From NCBI GenBank assembly GCA_022315425.1, contig JAIUPT010000042.1, forward strand, positions 1,488,001 through 1,552,000: a stretch of DNA of 64,000 nt. The letters run 5' to 3'. The DNA comes from Pseudevernia furfuracea (lineage: Eukaryota; Ascomycota; Lecanoromycetes; Lecanorales; Parmeliaceae). Under the pieces are notes generated by a model. The model did not search any database. It saw only the letters and a program-made list of their open reading frames with translations, and was not told the DNA's origin. This document shows, piece by piece, positions 33,007 through 43,850 of the stretch (positions within the stretch are counted from its first letter, which is position 1; every line of letters begins with the position of its first letter). The position numbers and the translations under genes are program-made.

Positions 33007-33606
33007 GTTAGCATTACTCTTTGACAGGCAGAAGAACAGGTGGTATCAATGTATCAATCATGGAAAGGAATGTGATTCTGGCATGCAGAAGCATTCATTC
33101 ACCATCAAACAAAGACTTATATTTAGCCTCGCAGGCTAGCAGAATCTCATTCTCCTGCCTCCTTTAGCGGTGGCTGAGTCGGTCGATCTTCTGCGGGTCG
33201 TCGGGTTAAATTGCTTGGCGGGAAGATTATTGAAGAAAAAGCAGGGAAAGTGAATTCAGGTAGCGTGCATCAGCTATGGCGCTGTGGCTGAAATTCCTGT
33301 TTACTTTTATTAACCTTAGTCCGTACCAATCGCAAATCACCTGTTGCTCTACCTGAACCCTCTCCTCCTCTTTTTCTCTCCTCTTCCCTTCTCTTTTCTC
33401 ATCTAATATTCACTCCTCCATGCTCACCTTCTTCTTCTGACCATGCCGCTTCAACAGCCTTTCTTTGCACCCATGTTTGAGCGTGTCGTGAACCTGTCAA
33501 CTTGATTTCTTGTCGCTCCTGATTTGGAAAACCCATACACCACCCCAGCGTCCAGTCTTTTTCTGATATTCGCCCTTGCAAACCTTTACTCGAAGAATTA
33601 TCTTTC
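33007..33606. other. Divergent promoter region
   Basis: 600 bases between the ATG10 start (-) and the next gene (+). CT-rich near 33355-33405; no gene seen. Confidence 0.5.
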
Positions 33607-36600
33607 ATGGGGGACTCCTCAAACTTCCATGTCGGCCCCCGACGGCTGTCTAAGCCTCGGACGATTAAGTCTTCCTCGAACCTCCATGGTGAACAGCCTA
33701 CCACGCCATCGTCACCTCACAACTCCCCTGATCAGGACTATTTTGGTAGAGATGCTGTCGTCGTGAACTCGCACGGTGAACGTAGAAGCCGAAGCAAGTC
33801 CCGGAGCAGAATTAGAGCCTACCTGTATGGCTCCAGTCATGACGTTATACAGTATTCATCAGATGATGAAGAGGCGCCGACTGGAATTGCAGGCGCAGCG
33901 CGCGACGTAAAAAAACAACTATCACGCACAGGTTCCTCTATCACGCCCCTCCAAAGTGCCAAATCATCAGCAACGCGCCTCTCAAATTCCTCAAGCTCAG
34001 GGCTACTTTCGGTACGCTCGACAGATCCACCAAAAATGGACCCCAAAGAGTCAGCCATGATGGCGGACCAGATCAAACAAAGAGCCTACCATGATAGTCT
34101 AGCAGCCCAGAACCATGTCTCGACGCCCGTGGACGAGGACAAGCACGTTGACTCCTTGATGGCTCCACTCCGTAGAAAATCACTTTATACACCGGGTATT
34201 GCAACTAGAAATGCCAGTGATATACTGCGGAAGCCTCCCAAGCCATCAACAGATCATGATTACTATTATGACCCTTCGCGTCCCGAGACCTCGCCGCTGT
34301 CTCATCTCGCGGCGTTGACCGCAGGTGAAGATGGTAGATCTACCCCTTGCGATCTTCATTATTCGCAACTAGGAGGACTGCAATTAGGCACATTAAGGGT
34401 TACAAATGGAGCTGATTCGCCCGTGCCGGGGGATTTTCGCTCAGCAACACCCGAGTCCAAAACACACGACGAGTACTACACAGCATCTGAAGGGAGTGTA
34501 ACCGGGGACGCGGATCATGCCACACCTTTACCCCCTCGGGGTGGGAGTCCCTTGAAATATGAGAGCGAGCTTGAAGCTAGCATGCAAACATACAATCAAG
34601 TCCCAAGCAGTCCGGACAAATCTTTACTTTTCGAGAGGGAATCATCAAGTGAATCTTTCCCTTTCTCAAGAGAAACAGCAAATCAAGCTGCTCGAACTCG
34701 CTTCAGAACAGAGACGCCCAGCGACAGACTTCGTTCACAAGAGGGAACATCGATTGAATCGTTTCCTTGCCAGAGGGCATCATCCAGAACCGGCCCTGTT
34801 GAAGCAACGAAATCCAACAATTTTATCCCTCCTGAAAAGGAAAAGCCCAATATACCTTACTCTGCTGAAAATAAATTACGTGACGGAATGGAGAACCTCG
34901 AAGGGAAACCATCAAAAGAACCGTTTCCCCTTGAGATTGGCCAATCCAAAGTCTATCGTGTTGAGGGGAAAAGACCCAACGAATCTTTCCCTTCCCAAAG
35001 CGAAACAGCTGACGAGCTTGTACGCTTCGAGGAGGAAACAGTGAGCAAGCCATTCCCTTTTAAGAATAGGTCACCCAAAGCCTGTTCCGTCAAGAATAAG
35101 ACGCCCGACAAGTGCTCTTTTACCGGGGAAATCTCTCCCAATGGCACCTCAGATATTGCAGATGGATACATTGCAGAACTTGACGGCAGTCCGTTCTCTT
35201 ACTCATCGCTTGAAGACAAGAGGCATATCATACCACAGCCACAGCCTCCCGCAGAGGAAATGCAGAGATCACTCATCAATGATGCTGAGGTGCAGCATGC
35301 TGGTAATTGCAGCGGCTCAAGGGAAGACGCGCTTCGAAAACTCACCGTCAATGCTAATTTGCCATCGACGTGGCGACCGGATCGTCTTTCCGTCCCGGCC
35401 TCTCGGCCTTCGAGATGTAGGGCATCGTCAGAGATGGTTCAAACAGATAGCGGGTATTGTTCATATGCTTCATTGACAGGGACTCCTGCCCACGAAATTG
35501 GCTTCGAATCCGGAGGTAATTCAATCCCTTCTACGATGGTCTCGGCTTCATCTCCACCTCAGGCCGTCGAGACTGTCAGATCTTCCACTCGATCTTCCAT
35601 TCTAATACCGGTACGCAAGCTTCGGAAACAACGACCGAAGTCGCAACCACCACCGGTGAATTTCATCTCAGTGAAACAATGCCATGAGCTTGCTGATGTG
35701 CATATACCTCGTGTACCATCAATCATCGCCGCAAGGCACGCGGACAGACTTGCCCAACTCCCATTCCTCGGGCACACTTTCCAGAGCTCGCAGCCTACAA
35801 CTGCAGATAGGACTCTGTCACGGACTCAGCCTCATCACGAGCTGATCCGATTCCCATCCCCGGCAAATACTCTTGAAGCGGCGTCTGCCCCTTTAAGATC
35901 ACATCCGACAGCCTCCTCCAAGCAACGAGCCAGTACAATTGTTGTCAAGGAGGATGAATGGGGTGCTTCGGATCTGGTAAGATCCCCTAGTTGGTCTGAA
36001 TTTGGCGGTGGCAGGAGAAAGAAGGAGCAGAAGAAGCTGGCAAAAGAAGCGAAACATTTGGAGAAACGGTTACAGAGAGAAAAGAAGGAGAACGACAAGC
36101 AAAGAAGCGCCCGCTCTCGTTCTGCATCTATGACAAGGGCATCGCGCCAATACGATCCACTGGTGACGATCGCTGATTTCGGAACTGTGACCGAATCTCT
36201 GGGTAATAGCCCATACGATGTTGCAACAGCAATGTCAAACCCTTCGAATACGTCCCCGATTGCGAGTAACTGGCATCCTCATCAAATGAGTACTGCTATG
36301 CCAAGGGCCAAATCCATGTTTGGCATGGATGATGCCGCTGCTACAGATTTTGCCGGCGCTCGTAGCCGCAATAGAAGCCAGAGCTTTGGCAGACTAAGTG
36401 TCGGGCAAGCTGTTCGAATAAGTACCAGCTGCGACAGTCACGATCTTCAGGCCACTGGAGATGCCCGTACTAGAGACAAAGCGGTTGGCATGCCGAGTGC
36501 TCTGCCCAGCTTGTCAACCGCCGACTTGACCGGTTCAGATCCATTTTCTTCCACGAAACCCTCAACGCCGGCGACAAAAACAGCCACATCCTTAGGCATG

Positions 36601-37683
36601 CCCCAATGGATCTCAGACGAATGCTACCGTGATTTTTGCGGAGGACGCCGCCCTCAGTCTTTATTTATTGATACACCTTCTGTTCCAGCGTTGGCTGCCG
36701 TGGACTTCAGGGCGCACGACATTAATTGGGCCCGCGACCGCCAAAGAAGCCAAAGCTTCTCTACAGCAGGAGCAGAAGAGTTCGACGATCGCGGCGGAAT
36801 TCCAGGGAAATCGGTGCGACTTCACAGTGATGATACCCCGCCGGTGCCAGCTCTCCCGTCAATACAACAAGTAAAGCAACGGGAAGCAGAGATTATAAGG
36901 TCTCGGCCCCACAGTATGATAGTGGAAGCGCCGGTGCCCACTAGGACCTCACTCGAAATTGACCAGCGAAAAGCAATTGGGCATCCTTCTGAGCCAGAAG
37001 CAAGTGCTACGCCGCGCAAGACGAAGGGTAGCAAAATTGTTCCAGATATCTGGAGCAACGGATCGCTCGAAAGGAAGAGCCCCAAGACCGTTGAGAGATC
37101 AAGACAAGTATCCAACCATTCTGCTCGTGAAAGCGAGGAGGCCTTACCCGCCAAGGACAACCTCTGGGAAACCCAAAGCTACGCCTGGTCCCAACGTCGT
37201 AAATCAGCCGGCGAAGCTCTCCTGAAAAACCAAATTGGAGATATTTTCAATAGACAAGAAGCTGCAAACCCTGCTCCATTCTACGAGGATAGCAACAGAC
37301 CCCCGTCTCTGGCCACAGCTATCACTTCTGGAGCCTGTCAAAACTTGACGCCTACTCCCAGCCACCTGGGCCCTTACCCAAATCCGCTGGCCTTGCACCA
37401 TCAGTTGAGTGTACAACAGCGGACTTATACGTCGAATGCGCCAGCGCTTCATCATCAACCAAGCACTCAGCAGACGCAGCTGCCCGGCTTCAACCCGCTT
37501 GCTTCGCATTATAGGCCATCTGTGTTTACGATTCAACCTGAAAATCAAATACCAATTTCCGCCCCACGCCGTGCACAGACCCAATCATTCCAAATCCCGC
37601 GCAAGCGTATCGGCTCTAGCCCTTCGGTACTACGCACTGAAAACGCCATCGGATCTGGCCGTTCCGAAGGGGCACTTGTCTGA
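33607..37683 (+). CDS. Large disordered fungal protein, 1358 residues, function unknown
   Basis: A single uninterrupted exon. The N-terminus has an Arg/Ser block (RRSRSKSRSRIRAYLYGSS) followed by QYSSDDEE. Another constrained-looking island is DQIKQRAYHDSLAAQNH (about residue 155). Residues about 340-505 are degenerate repeats built round ESFPF/EPFPL/ESFPS motifs spaced roughly 25-35 residues apart. Islands with VNFISVKQCHELADVHIPRVPSII-type sequence near 685, then a charged helix near 800 (GGGRRKKEQKKLAKEAK), look conserved. The C-terminal third has ISDECYRDFCGGRRPQ and DNLWETQSYAWSQRRKSAG. I know no catalytic domain of this type. It could be a cytoskeletal or signalling scaffold; no function is claimed. 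Start chosen as the first ATG after the CT-rich leader. Confidence 0.8.
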   Translation: MGDSSNFHVGPRRLSKPRTIKSSSNLHGEQPTTPSSPHNSPDQDYFGRDAVVVNSHGERRSRSKSRSRIRAYLYGSSHDVIQYSSDDEEAPTGIAGAARDVKKQLSRTGSSITPLQSAKSSATRLSNSSSSGLLSVRSTDPPKMDPKESAMMADQIKQRAYHDSLAAQNHVSTPVDEDKHVDSLMAPLRRKSLYTPGIATRNASDILRKPPKPSTDHDYYYDPSRPETSPLSHLAALTAGEDGRSTPCDLHYSQLGGLQLGTLRVTNGADSPVPGDFRSATPESKTHDEYYTASEGSVTGDADHATPLPPRGGSPLKYESELEASMQTYNQVPSSPDKSLLFERESSSESFPFSRETANQAARTRFRTETPSDRLRSQEGTSIESFPCQRASSRTGPVEATKSNNFIPPEKEKPNIPYSAENKLRDGMENLEGKPSKEPFPLEIGQSKVYRVEGKRPNESFPSQSETADELVRFEEETVSKPFPFKNRSPKACSVKNKTPDKCSFTGEISPNGTSDIADGYIAELDGSPFSYSSLEDKRHIIPQPQPPAEEMQRSLINDAEVQHAGNCSGSREDALRKLTVNANLPSTWRPDRLSVPASRPSRCRASSEMVQTDSGYCSYASLTGTPAHEIGFESGGNSIPSTMVSASSPPQAVETVRSSTRSSILIPVRKLRKQRPKSQPPPVNFISVKQCHELADVHIPRVPSIIAARHADRLAQLPFLGHTFQSSQPTTADRTLSRTQPHHELIRFPSPANTLEAASAPLRSHPTASSKQRASTIVVKEDEWGASDLVRSPSWSEFGGGRRKKEQKKLAKEAKHLEKRLQREKKENDKQRSARSRSASMTRASRQYDPLVTIADFGTVTESLGNSPYDVATAMSNPSNTSPIASNWHPHQMSTAMPRAKSMFGMDDAAATDFAGARSRNRSQSFGRLSVGQAVRISTSCDSHDLQATGDARTRDKAVGMPSALPSLSTADLTGSDPFSSTKPSTPATKTATSLGMPQWISDECYRDFCGGRRPQSLFIDTPSVPALAAVDFRAHDINWARDRQRSQSFSTAGAEEFDDRGGIPGKSVRLHSDDTPPVPALPSIQQVKQREAEIIRSRPHSMIVEAPVPTRTSLEIDQRKAIGHPSEPEASATPRKTKGSKIVPDIWSNGSLERKSPKTVERSRQVSNHSARESEEALPAKDNLWETQSYAWSQRRKSAGEALLKNQIGDIFNRQEAANPAPFYEDSNRPPSLATAITSGACQNLTPTPSHLGPYPNPLALHHQLSVQQRTYTSNAPALHHQPSTQQTQLPGFNPLASHYRPSVFTIQPENQIPISAPRRAQTQSFQIPRKRIGSSPSVLRTENAIGSGRSEGALV

Positions 37684-38655
37684 TCTGGGCTTCTTGTGAG
37701 TGCTGGCATGAGGAGTGCTAGGAGCGAGGCAAGCAGGAAGAGCATCGAGGTATTCAAAGGGTTTCTACTGGTCCTGCGCGTTGGGCTGGGATTCGCAGAC
37801 AGCAGTAACGATTTTGCTGGCATTCGATCAGGATGGTGTGTGCCTCGCCGCCGGGTTTCTAGCAAGCCGATCGTCTTTTCCATGATGCATGACGAACACG
37901 GTTATTTAAAGAGCGAGATACCCTTGATTTCTGTTCGTAATGACTGCATATTCGGTTGAATAATTGTAGATGGTTGTCCTGACTTGTACATAGAAGACTT
38001 TAGGGGGGTAGTAAACCTCGTGCACCAGCAGTGGGCCATTTCCTTGACATGGACAACGTGCCTTCTTATGCTAATGCCACACTGTGAGTAGACTTTACAC
38101 TGCCAAGAAAGTTCGTCAATGTAGGCGTCAGATGGTGTGGAAAGCTCCTTGCCATCTTGACCATGCTATCCAGAACCTCGTGCTCATGCAGCAAATGACG
38201 CGTACTCAAGTGTCCTATATCACGAAGATTGTGAGTTTGAGGGCGACCTGCCTCTACAGATCACGGCTTAGTTCTCAAGGTTGATTGGGTAAACTGGTTA
38301 AGGCGTCGTTGCCTGTAAGGCATTTACGAGAGTCACGGTGAACCTATGAAAGAGGAATCTTGACTCGATTGCCCAAGGACAGTTCCCGTCTTTACTCAGA
38401 CGCGAGTCTATTCTCGGTGCCTGTTCGTGCTCTTTGCCATAGTAGCCACCATTGGAACTCTTTTCTCTTTCTGCGTGTTTTCATGCCAAAGGTCGTGCCC
38501 TGATTTGCGATGTAGACCACTAGCGGATGATACTGTTTCATCTGATCCTTAATTTCTCTCGACCGACTGGATGTGTTTCATTCTGAAAGATTGAGGACTC
38601 GTGGTCGTGTCAAATATGGGGCCGAGCGCAAGTGTTTCGGAGGATCCCGTCCTTC
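37684..38655. other. Intergenic region
   Basis: 972 bases. Open frames on both strands near 37545-37959 are shadows or chance. Nothing was recognised. Confidence 0.5.
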
Positions 38656-39117
38656 CTATTTCCTCTCGGACTGATCCTTGCCTGTGCCGGTACCATTGGC
38701 GATTGTCTCGGTGCTTGCCTTGTCTACCTCTGGGCCCCGCTCATCCGCGCTGGCGACAGTAGCAAGCAAGTCGTCAATCTTGCGCTCCAAAGCTGTGAGC
38801 TGGGTTTCCATTGCCGAAGCCGTTCTCTCACCCCTAGCGCCGACGGACTCACCGGTTAGCTAGATTGGCATTGTGGTGCAGATGGCAGAAGTGGGACACA
38901 GGTGATGAGCATTTCGGTGCTCATTGCAGACGATGGTCATTAGGGAGGTTGACAGCAGGTGGAGAGGCATACTTTGCTAGTTCTTGAAATGCCTAGGATG
39001 AAGGCTTTGGTAAGCAGGGATACGTTGGGAGAAGGCGTGAGACTGCCATACTCGCGCAAGATCAGCATCGGCATCAGCATCGGCCAGAGAGGCCGGAAGG
39101 GGATTATTAGGAGGCAT
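38656..39117 (-). CDS. Small coiled-coil protein, function unknown
   Basis: 84 residues in three exons (+ coordinates in coding order): 39052-39117, 38973-38992 (20 nt), 38656-38824. Not annotated by any single ORF. The join gives an N-terminal Ala/Asp stretch, then a continuous amphipathic helix (LARAFQELAKTASAMETQL and TALERKIDDLLATVASADE) with heptad hydrophobics, then a polar tail. The helix reads continuously across the second intron, which favours the model. The acceptor of intron 2 could instead be CTAG 9 nt earlier. Length and layout resemble small subunits of multiprotein assemblies, but I cannot name one. The upstream start is ATG CCT CCT on the minus strand. Confidence 0.5.
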
Positions 39118-40142
39118 GGGTGTTTCTCGTATGGTTAGTAGTAAGAAGAGAGCGTTGCCTCAGTCCCGTAGACGTGCCAAGCCACTTAAGCTCCTACTAG
39201 TTAGCGGCCTTAGCTCAGCGATTAAAGTAAGCAGCGTCGCAGCATAGTCATTGAACTAACCGGAAGAGGTTTAGAGTAGATGGTTAACCTGAAGGGGCTT
39301 AAGGCATGGCAAATTGGCACTAATAAATGACGATCTTCGGGGACCCCTTCCTTTTTCCCTTTTTTTTTCCCTTTCCCCAAATCTACGATGACAGATGAAT
39401 CGTCGATGCGCCAGGCATTTGCCAGATGATGATGCTGTCTCATCGTCAGTATTACACGTTACACAGTATTATTACAATCAATCTCGAATCAATCAAATTC
39501 TTCTCCCCACTTTCCACAATGCCCTTTCCCTCTTTCCATCTGTGCATGCACATTCTTATCTTCCCCATCCCCATACCCATACCCGTACCCATCCCCATAC
39601 CCATCCCCATACCCATCCTCATGCCCATCATCCTATCTCCATCCCATCCCATCATTCTTTCACTACTCTATCTTCCAATTTCCAATTTTCATCTCTCTTC
39701 TCAATCTGAATCCCCAATCTCACCACTGAACATTCCACACTACCACCCCTTCTTCCCCCCCCAACCTACTCTCACCCTCTCCAACGTACAACCTACTGCT
39801 CGGTCAAGTGGACATCCTACCCATAATCACACCTATACCGTGGCCTGCATCAGCCCCTCCTGCACTGCTCAGTGCGCATCTTACTCATCATCACATCTTA
39901 TACCACGGGCACGTCGGACCTCCAGCTGCACCTTTCCACATATCGAGCCATCACGACGTTTCATAAAACTCAATCAGAAATTCCTTTGAGAGAACAATAC
40001 AAGGAGCGTGGACACAAGAGTTAGCATTTCATGGGGTACCTGTGTCCTACATCGCGAATTAGGCGCCATTCTGCCACCGGATTTTTCGTTACTGAACGAC
40101 CAAGTTGGACCATAGATCCTAATAATTCTCAAGCTCGCAGAG
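39118..40142. other. Intergenic region and long leader of SAM-HMG gene
   Basis: 1025 bases. It has a CCCATA/CCCATC repeat and pyrimidine-rich sequence (39500-39780), probably leader or promoter of the gene at 40143. Confidence 0.5.
39564..39628. repeat. Degenerate (CCCATA/CCCATC)n hexamer repeat
   Basis: About ten tandem hexamers CCCATA, CCCATC and CCCGTA. The complementary strand would read as alternating Met-Gly, which explains a spurious antisense ORF. Confidence 0.85.
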
Positions 40143-42233
40143 TTGATGACGGAACTGCGCCCCATTTTGTCTCGACTAGGTCTTGCACAATATGTGGAGA
40201 GATTTGTTGAAGAAGGCTTCGAGGATTGGGAAACCGTCCTGGACATTACCGAATCGGATCTGTACGATCGTACCCTCCACTCAAGATGCCTAGCTAATCG
40301 ATTATTTCCAGGGATGCTTTGGGAGTAAAGCTTGGACATCGCCGGGTCAGCAACCCTCGAATCAACGCTCCTGTTATTAGGCGTCTCTCAACAGCATCGA
40401 GCTAACGTTGATTTAGGTATTGCAAAGAGAAATAGCTCAGACGCGTGGTCTGAATGTGGAGCAATTGAGTTCGCCCTTCAGATCAGGCCATCACGATGAT
40501 CGTCAGAGCAATGGAGGAGATGAGAGCAAGACAGACGGCCAGGGTGCTACCGGCGCAGGTGGCAAAAGAAAATATCGGCGTCACCCCAAGGTATAGACCC
40601 TTCTTCTTTGGTGTGGAGATGTTGCGCGTTATTTCAATTTACCCACTATCTAACTAACTCCTTTTCGAAATCCCGCAGACCGATGATGATGCGCCTGAAA
40701 GACCACCATCTGCCTACGTCATCTTCTCGAATAGTGAGAGTCATCATTCATAACCCTACCGAATGTAACTGATGGCATCAGAATTACGAGGAGAATTGAA
40801 GCTCCAGAATCTGTCATTCACGGCTATTGCTAAAAGAGTAGGGGAGCGCTGGCAAGATATTTCGGCAGAAGAGAAGGAGCTATACGAGTCCGAAGCTTCC
40901 AATGCGAAAGAGAAATACCATGCTGAAATGGCGGAATATAAAACCACCAAATCCTACAGAGAGTACCAGCAGTACTTGGCGGAATTCAAAGCAAAGCAAG
41001 CCTCGAATTTGGGTATGTACAAACTGTCCCGATGTCTTCGCCAAAGCTAACTTGAAACTAGATGGGAAACGCCCAAAGCTCACGCCAGAAGAAGCCCTGG
41101 AGAGCACAGCTAGCAGTGGGAGTGTAGCAAGTCGGCTTGATGGCCAAGAGTCTCTGTCAGGTAATGTCTCCGTGAGTTCAGGGGCCCTCTATTCAGCTAC
41201 CAGTGGACTTCCATCACCTGCAAGCGTCACATCTGGGCCAGCTGTACGACTTGGAGGTTTGTCGTCTATCCTTCCGCTCGGTAATACATCGCCTTTGTCC
41301 GCGTCGCCCTTGTCCGCGTCGCCATCCACACCGTCGGCTCGCAGAGAGTCTTCGACTAGCCAATCGTTTCATAATTCTTTTCAGAGTCGGCCTCCTGCCG
41401 AGAGACAGTCCGAGCGAAAGGCGATGACATCGTCAGGATCAGACCAGAACTATCCCCGCATCGTGCCACTCAAGAGCAGGGAAGCGCGAACATCTCAAGG
41501 ACTTGCTTCAGGGCCGTTCATTGAGCCAACAATCCCTCGAGGTCGAAGGAGCCCGCTTCAGAGTCCACGGCGCTCCGCTCGCAATCTTACACAGCTTCAG
41601 TATACTCCATCGGATTCATCCAAATCATCAATAGCTTCCACGTTGTCGAGTAGTAGCAGTGCTGCTTCGTCCCTCTACTCGCTTGCCACGTTTGATGGAG
41701 AAAAGAGACATGCATTGTCCCTGCCACCGCTCGCGGCCCTGGGCCCGGATTTAAGCAGTAACGGATCGTCGTACGCCGAACCAGCGGCTCGACCAGCTCT
41801 TCAGCCACTTGCTAGCCGGACAGCATCCTCGTTCGCTTTGGATCGGCCTTCGCAGTCTCCGGTCAATTCATCCTCATCCACAGGTATGAAATTCGAGTCT
41901 CTTCAACTCCCGTTACCATACAACATCTCATTTGGCCAACATCCATTGCCACGATCCGACAGCGACGGTATATTGGCTAACGTATTCGAACTTCAAGACA
42001 TACCACGGGAGGGGAATTCGCTTCGCGATTTGAGCCTTGAGCAGAGAAAAGCTACTCCAACGATCCCACGAGGTCCTCCCGAGCCCCGGCATCCTCCGCA
42101 TCATCCCAATTTACCATCCCTCCCCTCCCTCTTACGTGATGACACCCATGATCCATATCTCCACAATGCGGATCCACTCTCGGTCCTTGCTTATGCTGGA
42201 CGAATCGTTGGACGGGAACGTGAGACTCCATGA
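40143..42233 (+). CDS. SAM domain + HMG-box DNA-binding protein
   Basis: 594 residues in six exons: 40143-40261, 40312-40345, 40417-40590, 40679-40733, 40782-41012, 41062-42233. Residues 1-55 form a SAM domain (LSRLGLAQYVERFVEEGFED...LDALGVKLGHRRVLQREI). Residues 110-200 form an HMG box: PERPPSAYVIFSNKLRGELK, VGERWQDISAEEKELYESEA and a following Y-rich helix. The rest is Ser/Pro-rich with short repeats (LSASPLSASP). Splicing is needed for both domains; intron 1 sits inside SAM, and intron 4 sits inside the HMG box. It is probably a nuclear regulator that bends DNA and oligomerises through SAM. The direct target is unknown. The stop gives a C-terminus GRIVGRERETP. Confidence 0.88.
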
Positions 42234-42693
42234 CCATCTCGTCTACCTCACGAATCAATCTGCAATCCTAACAACGTCGACGATCTCAATTAGCTTGGAC
42301 GAGCTTTTGGCATCTCAGCTGGTTCGGAGCTGCATCAGAGAAGTCAGTTTGCACTCGCGGAACGGTGCGGCGCTGATTTATCGAGCTGGTCAAGAAAGCT
42401 CAAATTCACAGTGTGCCAATGGCAAACCGAACTGATAGCCACTAGCTCATAATCATGTGTATAAAGTCTAGATATCCATGCTTTTCATCAAGATACGAGT
42501 TGAATGTAGAGACTGCTCCACCCAGACGTGATTGAATTGAAGCGACGTCTCAAGGGAGCTCGGTGAGGTGCGTCGCACAGCTTTGAAACATTAGTAATAC
42601 CTTGAGACAAGGTTACTGGACGACGCTGTCTGCTCTCGCTTTCGCCTTGACCGATAAAAGGAGTGATAGAATTGCAAAGAGGCAAATCACCTG
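42234..42693. other. Convergent 3' flanks
   Basis: 460 bases between the stops of the HMG gene (+) and SVP26 (-). An open frame (42037-42435, +) overlaps the end of the HMG gene and is a shadow. Confidence 0.5.
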
Positions 42694-43562
42694 TCAGAAT
42701 CTCCTGACTTTATCTCCCCTCCAAAGTCCTAGTAATCCCCCAGTCTCTCCAACCCACTCCACGACCCAATCAACCGCAGCTTTCACTAACCCCTTTTTCC
42801 TCCTAGCTCTCCCATCGCCACCGCCGCCTAAGCTCCCATCGCTTTTCCCTAAATTGCCACCGGTGGCATACTCACTGCCCATACTCGGAAGCACATTCTC
42901 GCCAGCGCTTAGTGATACGAAGAGGGCAAACGGGACCAGCCAGACACAGATACCGAAATAGGAAGCGATTTCAGTGAAGGTGGGGATCTCGGGGCGGTCG
43001 TAGATGGATGAGGGATAGCGAGATGACGAAGAGGGCGATGGGGGTGTAGAGAAGTGGCGGAACCAGAGGAAGTGGTTGACGAGGACAAGGACTGTTTCTT
43101 CTGTCAACTCGAAGCACGCGGACCGGGGGGGGCAAGGGTAAGGGGCAGCTTGCCGCATGAAAGTATAAAGACGGGATCGGTCAATTTGACAATGGGGAAA
43201 TGGCGCAGGTTGCCCATGTAGACGCCATGGCTGGCTATGCTGACGAGGGAGAGGAGCGGAGGGAAGCGGTCGATCAGAGTCAGGAGGGTCTGGATGGCGA
43301 TGACGGCGTAAATGAGGCGCGTGAGGAGTTTGCGGGCGAAAACGGTGTGCTCTTCAACCAGTTCGGAGAGGTAATACAGTCCGCTTGCTATGAATAAAGG
43401 GTTAGCCTGGGTTTATCGTGGTCGGATGGTTGAATGGGGAGGAGGATGAGGGAAGAGGACGAGGGCGATTATGTAGGAGCCATTGTATCTACCTATGGCA
43501 AGGGTAAGGAATCCAAAGCCAAGCAACACTCCTGTATAACCGACAAGAGGGAGAATCCACAT
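42694..43562 (-). CDS. SVP26: Svp26/Tex261-family COPII cargo adaptor
   Basis: 233 residues in three exons (+ coordinates in coding order): 43493-43562, 43154-43387, 42694-43091. It starts MWILPLVGYTGVLLGFGFL, a membrane helix. The family sequence SGLYYLSELVEEHTVFARK, GVYMGNLRHFPIVKL and FVNHFLWFRHF-like LVLVNHFLWFRHF then follows. IPTFTEIASYFGICVWLVPF and LSAGENVLPS complete the fold with four hydrophobic segments. It recruits type II Golgi membrane glycosyltransferases into ER-derived COPII vesicles. The second intron (43092-43153) has a GC donor (GCAAGC) and a normal AG acceptor; using it gives exactly the family residues SCVLVLVNHF. The last 70 residues are Gly/Ser/basic. Divergent from BUD23 with 288 bases between starts. 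Confidence 0.93.
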
Positions 43563-43850
43563 GTCGTGATAGGCGACGTGTCCATGAACGCCAAGGTTGA
43601 AGCTTGGAAATGCGGAGCTGGTGGAGCCACTACTGACAGCTCGCTCCGCTCTTTTGACGCTTGTATGCTTGTATGCTTGGCAGAAAAAAGTTTGTCCAAC
43701 GGCTCTTTGTCCTCGTCCTCCTCTCCGCTCCAGACCACTTGTACGAATGTAAACTTCGATCGACTTATCTACTGTGACAACTCAGCACTCCTGCTTTGCT
43801 CTCGCACTTCTACATGTTTGACATGAGGGTGACAATAAGCAGCTCCCACC

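Noticed and set aside
37545..37883. Minus-strand 112-codon ORF
   Set aside because: Overlaps the 3' end of the disordered-protein gene and shows no motif; shadow frame.
38290..38345. tRNA-like A-box TGGTTAAGGCGTCG
   Set aside because: No matching B box (GGTTCRANTCC) and no acceptor stem could be paired.
39204..39275. tRNA-like TTAGCTCAGCGATTAAAG
   Set aside because: Lacks a B box and a cloverleaf; chance resemblance.
39452..39655. Antisense ORF with alternating Met-Gly
   Set aside because: It is the complement of the CCCATA hexamer repeat.
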